Shown here one piece after another: positions 1 to 8,072 of a stretch of DNA of 64,000 nt. Source of the stretch: Exiguobacterium sibiricum 7-3 (GTDB lineage: Bacteria > Bacillota > Bacilli > Exiguobacteriales > Exiguobacteriaceae); the NCBI RefSeq assembly GCF_000620865.1, contig NZ_KK211190.1:2516779-2580778 (forward strand), written 5' to 3'. Both the position numbers and the translations under genes were made by a program. Under the pieces are notes generated by a model. It had not been told where the DNA came from. It was given only the letters and a program-made list of their open reading frames with translations, and did no database searches. How positions within the stretch are numbered: position 1 is the first letter of the stretch; each line of letters begins with the position of its first letter.

Positions 1-58
1 AAACACTCGGAATTGAGCATATAGACCTTGATCAATAGAAATTGTCAGAAAATTTGTG

Positions 59-87
59 TTGCATTTTTACTCGCTTTCACTTAAATT
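59..87 (+). promoter_or_regulatory. possible sigma-A promoter of the peptide-binding protein gene
   Basis: TTGCAT at 59-64 and TAAATT at 82-87 are separated by 17 bases, the standard sigma-A spacing, about 60 bases before the start codon of the oligopeptide-binding protein. Each hexamer matches only four of six consensus bases, so this is a weak prediction. No operator is obvious in the 1-146 leader. Confidence 0.3.
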
Positions 88-146
88 TACATTATGTTCA
101 CACTTTTCTGAAATCATTTAAATCTAATCGGGGGGTCATCTTTCAC

Positions 147-1781
147 ATGAAGAAACAAACTAAAATTGCCTTTGCTGGATTATCCAGCATGGCGCTGCTC
201 GCTGTAGCAGCTTGCGGCCAAAGCAATGAGTCAGATGGAAATTCTTCTTCATCAAAAGAAAAAAAGCAAGAGGTGACGCTCATTTCGACTACGGATGTGC
301 CACAACTTGATCCAACAAAAACAACGGACTCAACATCCATCATCGTTACGAACAACGTCTTTGAAGGTCTGTACCGTCTTGACGGCGACAACAAACCGAC
401 TGCAGGGATCGCAGAAAGTGTGGAAGTATCAGATGATAAGAAAACATACACATTCAAACTCCGCAAAGATGCCAAGTGGTCAGATGGTTCAGCTGTCACG
501 GCAGACGACTTCATCTACTCTTGGAAACGTGCACTCGATCCAAAAACAGGAGCAGAGTATGCGTACATCCTCCAGGATTTAAAAAATGCCAATAAAATCT
601 TAGCCGGTGAAGCAGAACTCGATTCGCTCGGTGTCAAGAAAGTGGACGATCAAACTCTTGAAGTTCAATTGGAAGCTCCGGCTCCATATTTCCTTGGATT
701 AACAAGTTTCCCTACTTACCTACCACTCAAGCAATCGTTTGTTGAAGACAAAGGTGATAAGTTTGCGACAAACGTCGACTCGATGCTCTTCAACGGACCA
801 TTTATCTTAGATAAGTGGCAATCCAATGCCGGTTGGACATACAAGAAAAACCCGGATTACTGGGATAAAGCCAACGTCAAAATGGAAAAAATCGATGTAA
901 AAGTCGTTAAAGAAATTTCGACTGGGGTCAACTTGTTCGAGTCTAAAGACGTCGACTTCGCACCAATCACATCAGAGTTCGTATCACAATACGAAAAATC
1001 GGAAGATTATAAGACTCGTCCAGATGCACGGATCAACTTCCTCCGTTTCAACCAAAAAAATAAATCACTTAAAAACGAAAACATTCGTAAAGCCCTTGCA
1101 CTTGGTTTTGAGAAACAGGGAATTACAGATGTCATCTTAAATGATGGTTCAAAACCGGCTAACTTCATTGTCGCAAAAGACTTTACGTTCACACCGGACG
1201 GTGAAGATTTCCGTGCCAAATATCCGGATCTCCAAAGCTTTGATGCAACAGAAGCGAAAAAAGCATGGGATGCCGGTCTAAAAGAACTTGGGGTCAAAAC
1301 AGTAGAACTTGACATGTTGTCACGTGACGAAGATGCCTTTAAGAAAGTTTCTGAATTCTTAAAAGGTGATCTCGAGAAAAACTTACCGGGTCTTACTGTC
1401 AACATCAAGCAGCAACCGTTCAAAAACTTCTTGGACCTCGAGTCTAAAGGTGATTACGACATCTCTGCTGCCGGTTGGGGCCCTGACTACCAGGATCCAA
1501 TGACGTTCCTCGATATGTGGTTAACAGGCGGAAGCTTTAACCGCATGGAATACTCGAACAAAGAGTTCGATAAGATGATCAAAGAAGCAAAAGCGGAGCC
1601 GGATGAAGCAAAACGTTGGTCAACACTTCAAGAAGCTGAAAAAATGCTCTTGGCAGAAGACTATGCAATCGCTCCGATCTACCAAAAAGGTGAAGCGTAC
1701 TTGCAACGGGCGAACATCGACAAACTATATCGTCACCCATTCGGAGCAGACATGAGCTTCAAATGGATGGAAGTTAAATAA
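147..1781 (+). CDS. oppA: Oligopeptide ABC transporter substrate-binding lipoprotein (OppA type)
   Basis: Extracytoplasmic lipoprotein that captures peptides and delivers them to an Opp/Dpp-type ABC permease. The 544-residue product starts with a lipoprotein signal peptide (positive MKKQTK, hydrophobic core, lipobox VAAC with the lipidated Cys23), then a low-complexity Ser/Lys linker and a full-length SBP_bac_5 fold, as expected for OppA (about 540-560 aa). The reading frame is open back to base 42, but the start at 147 is preferred: it follows a G-rich Shine-Dalgarno at 130-135 and places the signal peptide at the very N-terminus. No permease or ATPase genes lie beside it in the window, so it is either an orphan binding protein or the end of an operon starting left of base 1. 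It is followed at once by a strong terminator. The ligand (general oligopeptides, signalling peptides, murein peptides) cannot be read from the sequence. Confidence 0.93.
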   Translation: MKKQTKIAFAGLSSMALLAVAACGQSNESDGNSSSSKEKKQEVTLISTTDVPQLDPTKTTDSTSIIVTNNVFEGLYRLDGDNKPTAGIAESVEVSDDKKTYTFKLRKDAKWSDGSAVTADDFIYSWKRALDPKTGAEYAYILQDLKNANKILAGEAELDSLGVKKVDDQTLEVQLEAPAPYFLGLTSFPTYLPLKQSFVEDKGDKFATNVDSMLFNGPFILDKWQSNAGWTYKKNPDYWDKANVKMEKIDVKVVKEISTGVNLFESKDVDFAPITSEFVSQYEKSEDYKTRPDARINFLRFNQKNKSLKNENIRKALALGFEKQGITDVILNDGSKPANFIVAKDFTFTPDGEDFRAKYPDLQSFDATEAKKAWDAGLKELGVKTVELDMLSRDEDAFKKVSEFLKGDLEKNLPGLTVNIKQQPFKNFLDLESKGDYDISAAGWGPDYQDPMTFLDMWLTGGSFNRMEYSNKEFDKMIKEAKAEPDEAKRWSTLQEAEKMLLAEDYAIAPIYQKGEAYLQRANIDKLYRHPFGADMSFKWMEVK

Positions 1782-1791
1782 GTATCTTCCT

Positions 1792-1826
1792 ACCGGTTAC
1801 CAAGTTTCCCTTGGTGACCGGTTTTT
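1792..1826 (+). terminator. Rho-independent terminator of oppA
   Basis: A 12-13 bp near-perfect stem (ACCGGTTACCAAG paired with TTGGTGACCGGT) around a short loop is followed by a T run. It sits 10 bases after the oppA stop codon. Confidence 0.9.
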
Positions 1827-1835
1827 GTATACAAC

Positions 1836-1870
1836 AAAGACCCCTTCTGCCGGAGCCGAGCGGGGTCTTT
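1836..1870 (-). terminator. Terminator hairpin between oppA and the 85-aa gene
   Basis: AAAGACCCC at 1836-1844 pairs with GGGGTCTTT at 1862-1870. The hairpin overlaps the stop codon of the minus-strand small gene and can act on transcripts from that gene. Confidence 0.7.
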
Positions 1871-2126
1871 ACTGTGCGATTTGTTTATAAAATTCGATTT
1901 CTTCCCGTTGCCCTTCTTCGACAGCACGGAAAAATTCAGCAAAAAATGCGTACAAGACGGTTCGTTCCTGGTAGGTCGGACCAGCCTGTCGAATCACTGA
2001 AAACGCAAGATTTCGTAACTGACGTTTTGTACGTCGGTTGTTCGGTAACTCATGAAACTGATCGATAAACGAACGGTACACATCAGCAATCAACTTTTCA
2101 TGACCTTCGAAATATGACTTATCCAT
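1869..2126 (-). CDS. Hypothetical protein, 85 aa
   Basis: A small, charged, soluble protein that I do not recognise. It starts MDKSYFEGHEKL, is rich in Arg, Glu and aromatic residues, and has no signal peptide, membrane segment or Cys motif; predicted content is largely helical. The start is supported by an AAAGGA Shine-Dalgarno about 9 bases upstream (complement of 2136-2141). It is a single-gene unit: oppA converges on it from the left and adenine deaminase lies 187 bases to the right behind its own terminator. It could be a lineage-specific small regulator or chaperone-like protein; nothing in the sequence decides this. Confidence 0.7.
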   Translation of the reverse strand: MDKSYFEGHEKLIADVYRSFIDQFHELPNNRRTKRQLRNLAFSVIRQAGPTYQERTVLYAFFAEFFRAVEEGQREEIEFYKQIAQ

Positions 2127-2265
2127 TGAATCTGTCCTTTCTGATTGTTCTATCCTTTTCTACGGAATATCCTTCTAAAAAGTTTCATCAAGCTACACTT
2201 TTCACAAAGATATAAGACCTACTATAACAAGGATCAAATAATGATTCAACCGGAAAACTATTAAG

Positions 2266-2310
2266 AAAAGGTAAAGTCCATGTCATCACGCTTCGTGGAC
2301 TTTACCTTTT
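2266..2310 (-). terminator. Terminator of the ade gene
   Basis: A perfect 15-bp stem (AAAAGGTAAAGTCCA at 2266-2280 with its complement at 2296-2310) ends directly before the adenine deaminase stop codon side and carries T/A runs on both flanks, so it can work in both directions. Confidence 0.88.
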
Positions 2311-2313
2311 CAC

Positions 2314-4044
2314 TTATGCTTGGACTGTAATATGTTGGAACGTTTTGACATCAAACAATCCACTATCCGTCAACTTCAAATTCGGGATGACCGGCAAACA
2401 GAGGAAAGACATCGTCAAGTACGGATTAAAAGAGCGGTCGGCTTCAAGTACATCGAGCGCATCATTGAGTGCTTCCAGTGTATCTCCGACTTCCTGGAAA
2501 GGACGACTCGTCATCAATCCAGCGATTTCAAGCGGTAACTCCGCCAAAACTTCTGTACCGTTGACCGCAATGACACCTCCACCAGCCTTGATCAGACGTT
2601 CTGCCGCAAGTTTCATCTCGGCATCAGATGTTCCGACGATGACAAGATTATGTGAATCATGAGCGACCGTCGCCGCGATGGCACCACGCTTCATGCCAAA
2701 TCCTTTAACGATGCCGACAGCTGAGAAGTTAGTCGCATTATGGCGCTCGATGACGGCGATTTTTAATAAGTCCTGCTCCGGAACGGGGATAAATTTCCCA
2801 TCTTGCAAAGGCACATCCAAAATCAAATGTTCCGTGACGATACTTTTCGGGATGATTCCGATGACGTGTGCTTTGGGTTTCTCTAATACTAATTCAAAAA
2901 CTTGATCCGTAATCAGCTTCGTTTTCAGTTCGCCGCGCAGTGTCGACGGTACTGCTATCTTTTGCGACGAGATGATTGTTTTACCGTCACGGGCGACTTG
3001 CTCACCACTGACAAATACTTCGTCAATCTTCACTTGATCGGCATCCTGTAAGATAACAAAGTCCGCACGACGTCCCGGTACGATCGCTCCACGATCATTT
3101 AGTTGATACGCATTGGCTGCATGAAGAGAAGCCATCGCATAGGCTGTTTCCCGCTTAATCCCATGCTTTATGGCATAGCGGATATTGTAGTCAATCGTTC
3201 CTTCACGTAACGTGTCGTCCAGGTGCTTATCGTCCGTACAGAAGAGGAATCGACCGGCATTACTTTCCGTGACCGCGTCGAGCACTTCCTTGAGATTCCG
3301 AGCGGCCGACCCTTCCCGGACTTCGACGTATAATCCGCGACGTGCCCGTTCAATCGCCTCTTGCTTGCTGACTGCTTCATGATCCGTCCGAATACCTGAC
3401 ACACCGTAGATGTTCAATTCACGTGTCCCAAGTCCTGCCGCATGACCATCGACCAGTTTTCCGGCAGCTTCGATCTGCTCGATTTTTTTCAGCATATCAC
3501 GATCAGCCCGTTCGACTGCCGGATAGTCCATGACTTCCCCTAAGCCATGCACTCCCGGATGATGGACGAAAGGTTCGAGTGCCACTGCATCAAGCGACGC
3601 CCCAGCATGCTCAAACGACGTCGCCGGAACACAGCTTGGCAACATCATCCGGACGTCGAGCGCTAGTCCTTCTGCATCATCTAACATGAATTGGAGCCCT
3701 TCCGCTCCCTTCACGTTCGCAATCTCATGCGGATCTGCGATGACTGTCGTCACACCAAGCGGTAAAATTGCCTGCTCGTATTCACTTGGTGTCACCATCG
3801 ACGACTCGATATGGACGTGTCCATCGATGAAGCTTGGCGCGATGAACTTACCTGTTCCATCAATCGTTTCAATCCCTTCATACCCGTCCCCGACGGCGGC
3901 AATATAGCCGGAATCCACCGCGACATCTGCTTGATAGGTCTCGCGTGTCATCACATCGATGACCTGAATGCCTTGATAGACGACCGCTGCTTTTTCTTTT
4001 TTAGCGGCAATTGTAATAAGTCGTGCCCGAACTGTCTGATTCAT
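2314..4044 (-). CDS. ade: Adenine deaminase
   Basis: Converts adenine to hypoxanthine plus ammonia, feeding adenine into the IMP/guanine salvage routes. The 576-residue product has the amidohydrolase fold, with the metal-binding HVH motif (His76, His78 in DGHVHIESSM) after the N-terminal beta domain and a C-terminal adenine-deaminase domain; length matches B. subtilis AdeC (577 aa). The frame is open to 4143, but the start at 4044 is chosen because GGAGGAAAC lies 7 bases upstream and the upstream extension is non-homologous and Cys/Lys-rich. Monocistronic, with its own terminator. A second, more divergent paralogue of the same family lies at 48446-50185, so this is the likelier true adenine deaminase of the two. 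Confidence 0.95.
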   Translation of the reverse strand: MNQTVRARLITIAAKKEKAAVVYQGIQVIDVMTRETYQADVAVDSGYIAAVGDGYEGIETIDGTGKFIAPSFIDGHVHIESSMVTPSEYEQAILPLGVTTVIADPHEIANVKGAEGLQFMLDDAEGLALDVRMMLPSCVPATSFEHAGASLDAVALEPFVHHPGVHGLGEVMDYPAVERADRDMLKKIEQIEAAGKLVDGHAAGLGTRELNIYGVSGIRTDHEAVSKQEAIERARRGLYVEVREGSAARNLKEVLDAVTESNAGRFLFCTDDKHLDDTLREGTIDYNIRYAIKHGIKRETAYAMASLHAANAYQLNDRGAIVPGRRADFVILQDADQVKIDEVFVSGEQVARDGKTIISSQKIAVPSTLRGELKTKLITDQVFELVLEKPKAHVIGIIPKSIVTEHLILDVPLQDGKFIPVPEQDLLKIAVIERHNATNFSAVGIVKGFGMKRGAIAATVAHDSHNLVIVGTSDAEMKLAAERLIKAGGGVIAVNGTEVLAELPLEIAGLMTSRPFQEVGDTLEALNDALDVLEADRSFNPYLTMSFLCLPVIPNLKLTDSGLFDVKTFQHITVQA

Positions 4045-4168
4045 CCTGTTTCCTCCTGGTGTGAACGGTATTTTTACCATCTTACAATTAGTATGTAAGC
4101 AGTTGCAATTTATTTTTCCAACGGTCAAGATGAAAACGTACACTTGAAAGCAAAAGGGAGGAACAGTT

Positions 4169-4708
4169 ATGAAATATCGTGTAGGTCAATTGGTTCCAAA
4201 CGTGGATCCGAGCGTCTATATTGCGGACGGCGCCAAAGTCATCGGAGAAGTCGAAATCGGCAAGGATTCGACCGTCTGGTTCAACACGGTCATCCGCGGA
4301 GACGAAGGTCCGATTAAAATCGGCGAACGTGTCAATATTCAGGATGGATCAATGATTCATCAGTATGAAGGTTATCCGACCATCATTGAAGATGATGTCA
4401 CGATTGGACATATGGCGATGATTCACGGGGGAATTATTCGCCAAGGCGCCTTGATCGGGATGTCGGCGACCATTCTTGATGAAGCCGAAATTGGACAAGG
4501 TGCATTTGTCGCAGCCGGAAGTCTCGTCCCACCTAAAATGGTTATTCCTCCAAACTCGATGGTCATGGGCGTTCCGGCAAAAGTCGTTCGTGAGATCAAT
4601 GATCATGACCGGTTCATCATGGAGCGGACCATTCGGAAATATGTCAAACGTGGTCAACAGTATACTGCCGATTGCACGCCACTCGAAGAAGATTTGACGA
4701 CAATGTGA
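4169..4708 (+). CDS. Gamma-carbonic-anhydrase-like hexapeptide-repeat protein (YtoA/YrdA family)
   Basis: A 179-residue left-handed beta-helix protein built from hexapeptide repeats (for example IGEVEIG, IGERVNIQDGSM, IEDDVTIGH) between residues 20 and 130, with a C-terminal helix. The putative metal ligands of gamma-class carbonic anhydrases are visible as His in SMIHQYEG, TIGHMAMIHGG. Members of this family (YtoA in B. subtilis, YrdA in E. coli) bind zinc, but carbonic anhydrase activity is not proven for most of them, so the function is provisional. Start supported by GGGAGGA 6 bases before the ATG. It is divergent from ade, and its stop codon overlaps a perfect CcpA cre site that more likely serves the next gene. 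Confidence 0.88.
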   Translation: MKYRVGQLVPNVDPSVYIADGAKVIGEVEIGKDSTVWFNTVIRGDEGPIKIGERVNIQDGSMIHQYEGYPTIIEDDVTIGHMAMIHGGIIRQGALIGMSATILDEAEIGQGAFVAAGSLVPPKMVIPPNSMVMGVPAKVVREINDHDRFIMERTIRKYVKRGQQYTADCTPLEEDLTTM

Positions 4709-4719
4709 AAACGTTTACA
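4706..4719 (+). promoter_or_regulatory. CcpA cre site (catabolite repression/activation element)
   Basis: TGAAAACGTTTACA matches the Bacillota cre consensus TGWAANCGNTNWCA at all 14 positions. It begins on the stop codon of the hexapeptide-repeat gene and lies about 100 bases upstream of the start of the small gene at 4817, a position compatible with control of that gene by CcpA/HPr-Ser-P. Whether it activates or represses cannot be told without a mapped promoter. Confidence 0.7.
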
Positions 4720-4816
4720 AAGTTCACCTGTTTTTAACAATTCTCTTCTATCCTGTTTACATCTTTCCCTTACACTGTAGAGGTAAGGCAGGAATCACGA
4801 CGGAGGAGGATTTAAA

Positions 4817-5014
4817 ATGACACCATTGTTCGAAGAACGGTTGATGGCTGATTTATTTTCATCCACAAATAATCCGAGTTACGGTTTACCGACTTTCCCC
4901 GTATATGAAACAGATGGGTTGACGAAAGAGGTACAAGCACGTATTGTTAATGATGCCGAGCAAAAATCCTTGAGTTTAGGAATAATTCAATCAAGAGAGG
5001 AAGAACATGTATGA
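4817..5014 (+). CDS. Hypothetical small protein, 65 aa
   Basis: An acidic 65-residue protein that I do not recognise. Translation is well supported: GGAGGAGGA at 4802-4810 lies 6 bases before the ATG. The N-terminal half contains a compact motif (LFSSTNNPSYGLPTF, residues 14-28), while the C-terminal half is polar and probably helical. It has no signal peptide or membrane segment. The gene follows a perfect cre site, suggesting carbon-source control, and is immediately followed by a degenerate second copy of its N-terminal module (5011-5119). A small regulatory or anti-sigma-like protein is possible, but this is speculation. Confidence 0.7.
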   Translation: MTPLFEERLMADLFSSTNNPSYGLPTFPVYETDGLTKEVQARIVNDAEQKSLSLGIIQSREEEHV

Positions 5015-5119
5015 TTCAGCAAAATACAGTTCGCGCTTGGCTCGCTAGTCGAATCAAAAAATAATGATCTACCAGGATTACCTATTTTCCAAAACGATAT
5101 AGCGCGTCAGCGCGCATGA
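5011..5119 (+). pseudogene. Frameshifted tandem copy of the 65-aa gene's N-terminal module
   Basis: Read from 5015 to the TGA at 5117-5119, the frame encodes SLVESKNNDLPGLPIF, which aligns with LFSSTNNPSYGLPTF in the gene just upstream (8 of 15 positions identical, including L, S, NN, GLP and F). The frame has no start of its own. An ATG at 5011 with GAGAGG upstream (4995-5000) is off by one base: deleting one A after it would give a 35-residue protein. As it stands that ATG gives only a 17-residue peptide (5011-5064). Interpretation: a former tandem paralogue broken by a 1-base insertion, or a sequencing error, or a leader peptide. Confidence 0.45.
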
Positions 5120-5122
5120 TAA

Positions 5123-5158
5123 AGAGCCGAAGCGGATTCCCGCCTCGGCTCTCTTTTT
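5123..5158 (-). terminator. Bidirectional terminator between the small genes and the ABC transporter
   Basis: AGAGCCGAAGCGG (5123-5135) pairs with CCGCCTCGGCTCT (5140-5152) around a 4-base loop, with a T run to 5158 on the plus strand and an AT-rich tail on the other side. It lies directly after the stop codon of the minus-strand transporter gene and can serve both convergent units. Confidence 0.88.
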
Positions 5159-5159
5159 G

Positions 5160-6743
5160 TTACTTTTTAATTAATCCTTCTTCAATCAAGAAGTCACGTG
5201 CCACATCTTCCGGACGTTCTTTTTCGACATCCGCTTTAAAGTTCAATTCTTGCATCTTTTCATCTGTGATTTTATCCTTCAACAGATTCAAGACTTCCTT
5301 CAGTTCCGGATGTTCTTCCAGTGTTTCTTGACGCACAATCGGGACTGCATAGTACGGTGGGAAAAACTCTTTATCATCCTCTAGGACCGTCAAATCAAAC
5401 TTCTTTAACAAGCCGTCTGTCGAGAAACTATCGATGACATTCGTTTTTCCATTTGTCAATGCAGTATAACGAAGTCCACCATCGACAGGCTGAACATCTT
5501 TGAATTTCATATCAGGATATTTCTCTTTCAATCCGAGGTATCCATCTTCGCGGTTCGCGAATTCAATCGTTGATCCGAGAATAAGACGATTACTGACCGC
5601 TGCCATATCGGATACCGTTTTTAAGTCGTACTTTTCAATATCTTCTTTTGTCATTGCTAACGCATACGTGTTATTAAAACCAATTGAATCGAGAACATCG
5701 ACTTGACTTTTCTCAGGAATCATTTTGCTGACCTTTTCATAAACGGCTTTCGGATCGGTCTCGACATCTTGTTTCAAGACATCGATCAATAACGTGCCTG
5801 TATACTCGACGTAGGCATCGATCTCACCCGTTTCTAAAGCGCCGTAGGCAACTTTCGTTCCACCGAGATTGAGTTGACGTTCAACTTCTAAATCGGTTTT
5901 GTCTTCAATTAAATCAGCTAACATATTTCCTAAAATCAATTGTTCCGTAAAGTTTTTTGAACCGATGACGATTTTATCCGTTTTTAAGAACGAGTACGCG
6001 ACAGTTCCGCCAATCAACAGGAAAATGATACTCACAATCGCAATTTTCTTTCCGGCCGTCATCGCTTTTCGGCGTTTACGCGCTTTATTTTTAATCCGAC
6101 CGTCTGCCAGTTGAATTCCGTTTGGTGCGACAGAATATTCAATTCGACTGACGATGAAATCGATCGCAAGGGCTAAGATACCTGCAGGAATCGCTCCGGC
6201 AAGGATTTGGTTATTATCGACGGTCTGGATACCTGAGAAAACGAGATAACCAAGTCCACCGGCACCGATGAAGGCGGAAATTGTCATCAGACCAACAGCC
6301 GTCACGGCAGAAATCCGAATTCCAGCCATCATGATCGGTAACGCAAGCGGAATCTGTACCTTTCCTAAAACTTGTCGTTCGGTCAATCCAATCCCTTTTG
6401 CAGCTTCCAACATATCTCCTGGAATACTTGATAAACCTGTGTACGTATTTTTGACAATCGGGAGTAAGGAATACAAGACAACCATGATAATGGCTGGTGT
6501 TGATCCAATCCCGATAAATGGAATCAAGAATCCAAGTAAAGCAAGGCTAGGGACGGCTTGGACGACACTCGTCAAGGCAAGTACGGGTTTTGCAAACCGT
6601 TGATACCGTGTAATCAGAATACCGATTGGAATACCGAGAACGACCGCAATGACGACGGCAAACACAGTTAACTGTAAGTGTTCGAGTAATAAGTCAAAAA
6701 TCTGACCGGTATTGTTCTGCACATAATCTAAAAATCCATTCAT
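5160..6743 (-). CDS. Fused permease/substrate-binding protein of an osmoprotectant- or ergothioneine-type ABC transporter
   Basis: One 527-residue polypeptide carries both the channel and the ligand receptor. Residues 1-215 form a six-helix ABC permease with an EAA loop (about 112-133); a seventh membrane segment (about 232-252) tethers a C-terminal OpuAC-type binding domain (256-527, starting VIGSKNFTEQLI) to the outer face. This layout is that of OpuF and of Listeria BilEB/pneumococcal EgtU, the latter shown to import ergothioneine. Glycine betaine, carnitine and related trimethylammonium compounds are the alternatives; I cannot assign the ligand by eye. It overlaps its ATPase gene by 4 bases (ATGA), with AGGAGGAGG as Shine-Dalgarno inside the upstream gene, so the two are translationally coupled. 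Confidence 0.9.
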   Translation of the reverse strand: MNGFLDYVQNNTGQIFDLLLEHLQLTVFAVVIAVVLGIPIGILITRYQRFAKPVLALTSVVQAVPSLALLGFLIPFIGIGSTPAIIMVVLYSLLPIVKNTYTGLSSIPGDMLEAAKGIGLTERQVLGKVQIPLALPIMMAGIRISAVTAVGLMTISAFIGAGGLGYLVFSGIQTVDNNQILAGAIPAGILALAIDFIVSRIEYSVAPNGIQLADGRIKNKARKRRKAMTAGKKIAIVSIIFLLIGGTVAYSFLKTDKIVIGSKNFTEQLILGNMLADLIEDKTDLEVERQLNLGGTKVAYGALETGEIDAYVEYTGTLLIDVLKQDVETDPKAVYEKVSKMIPEKSQVDVLDSIGFNNTYALAMTKEDIEKYDLKTVSDMAAVSNRLILGSTIEFANREDGYLGLKEKYPDMKFKDVQPVDGGLRYTALTNGKTNVIDSFSTDGLLKKFDLTVLEDDKEFFPPYYAVPIVRQETLEEHPELKEVLNLLKDKITDEKMQELNFKADVEKERPEDVARDFLIEEGLIKK

Positions 6744-7867
6744 TGTACTTCCTCCTCCTGAATGAACTGCTCACTCAAGACGGAAAGTAAGCTACTTCTT
6801 GTAATTAATCCACGTAATTGACCCAATTTGTTGGTAACGGGTAAATAACCTGTTTCTTCATGGTTCATGACTTCAAGTACATCAAGCAACGAGTCTTGTT
6901 CATCGACGGCGACGAGTTCACCTTCCATGACGTCTTCAATCCGTACCCCTTTGTCAGGCGCCGTTTGAATATTCTTCAGTTTGACGATTCCCTGGAGGAT
7001 GCGATCACGATCTGTGATCAACAGGCTGTCGACTTTTCGGCCCCGCATGATTTCAATCCCTTGCAGCAGGGTCCGTTTCCCACTGATGGAAACAGGATCT
7101 TCAATCATGATGTCCTCTGCTTTAATGAACGCCGGACTGCTCCAAATCTTATTTTTCCCAATAAAGGATTCGACGTATTCATCTTTCGGATGCCGTAAGA
7201 TTTCTTCCGGTGTATCAAACTGAACGATTTCTCCATCGCGCATGATACAAATTCGATCCGCTAGTTTAATCGCTTCATCCATATCATGGGTGACGAAAAC
7301 AATCGTTTTCTTGACTTCTTCCTGGAGGTTGAATAATTCTTCTTGGAGGTCATTTCGTGTGACGGGGTCAAGCGCACTGAACGGTTCATCCATTAGGATG
7401 ACGTCCGGATCATTCATCAAGGCTCGGGCAAAACCGACGCGTTGCTGTTGTCCACCACTGAGTTCACTCGGGTAACGGTCAATGAATTGTTTTGGATCAA
7501 GGCCGACCATTTGCAGCAACTCTTCCGTTCGAACATCCATCTGATCGTGGTCTTTTCCTTCAAGCCCGGCAATCAATTGAATATTCTCTCGTACAGTCAT
7601 GTGCGGAAAGAGACCGGTCTGTTGGATGACGTATCCCATATGACGACGTAATTCAATCGTATCCGTCTTCATGATGTCCTTTCCATTGACTAAAATCGTT
7701 CCTGACGAGGGTTCAATCAAACGATTGATCATTTTTAAGGATGTTGTTTTTCCACATCCACTCGGTCCGATGAATACAACCAGCTCGCCCTCTTTGATTT
7801 CGAGAGTCAAGCCTTTTAAGACAACGTTGTCTTTAAATTGCTTCCCGACGTTTTTAAATTCAATCAT
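6740..7867 (-). CDS. Osmoprotectant/ergothioneine-type ABC transporter ATPase with CBS domains
   Basis: Energises the permease encoded next to it. In 375 residues it shows Walker A GPSGCGKTT (34-42), Q-loop (IQQTG, 81-85), signature LSGGQQQR (136-143), Walker B ILMDEP (157-162) and switch His in VTHD, then two tandem CBS domains (about 250-370). In OpuA/OpuC-type ATPases, CBS domains sense ionic strength or cyclic di-AMP, so osmotic gating is plausible here. Start chosen at 7867, with GGAGTGG 8 bases upstream. First gene of a two-gene operon; the 205-base gap to the divergent deacetylase gene holds the promoter region, in which I see no clear operator. Confidence 0.93.
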   Translation of the reverse strand: MIEFKNVGKQFKDNVVLKGLTLEIKEGELVVFIGPSGCGKTTSLKMINRLIEPSSGTILVNGKDIMKTDTIELRRHMGYVIQQTGLFPHMTVRENIQLIAGLEGKDHDQMDVRTEELLQMVGLDPKQFIDRYPSELSGGQQQRVGFARALMNDPDVILMDEPFSALDPVTRNDLQEELFNLQEEVKKTIVFVTHDMDEAIKLADRICIMRDGEIVQFDTPEEILRHPKDEYVESFIGKNKIWSSPAFIKAEDIMIEDPVSISGKRTLLQGIEIMRGRKVDSLLITDRDRILQGIVKLKNIQTAPDKGVRIEDVMEGELVAVDEQDSLLDVLEVMNHEETGYLPVTNKLGQLRGLITRSSLLSVLSEQFIQEEEVQ

Positions 7868-8072
7868 CCATTTCCACTCCTTTTACTATTTCCATATACC
7901 ATATGTTCCCTATTCATTTCCGGACTAAACAATTATTTGAGTTTTTTCAGTTTGAATCCGTAAAAAATCGGGAATTATTTCCCTCTTTTTTAGTTTTTTT
8001 ACTGAGAAAGGGTAATAGATAAGTAGAGACAAACGAGGCAGAGTCATCCGAGAAAAAGGAGGCGAACTACAC

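Noticed and set aside
42..146. N-terminal extension of the oligopeptide-binding protein to base 42
   Set aside because: It would bury the lipoprotein signal peptide 35 residues inside the protein and ignore the Shine-Dalgarno at 130-135.
4045..4143. 33-residue N-terminal extension of adenine deaminase
   Set aside because: GGAGGAAAC is placed correctly for the ATG at 4044, and the extension has no similarity to the family.
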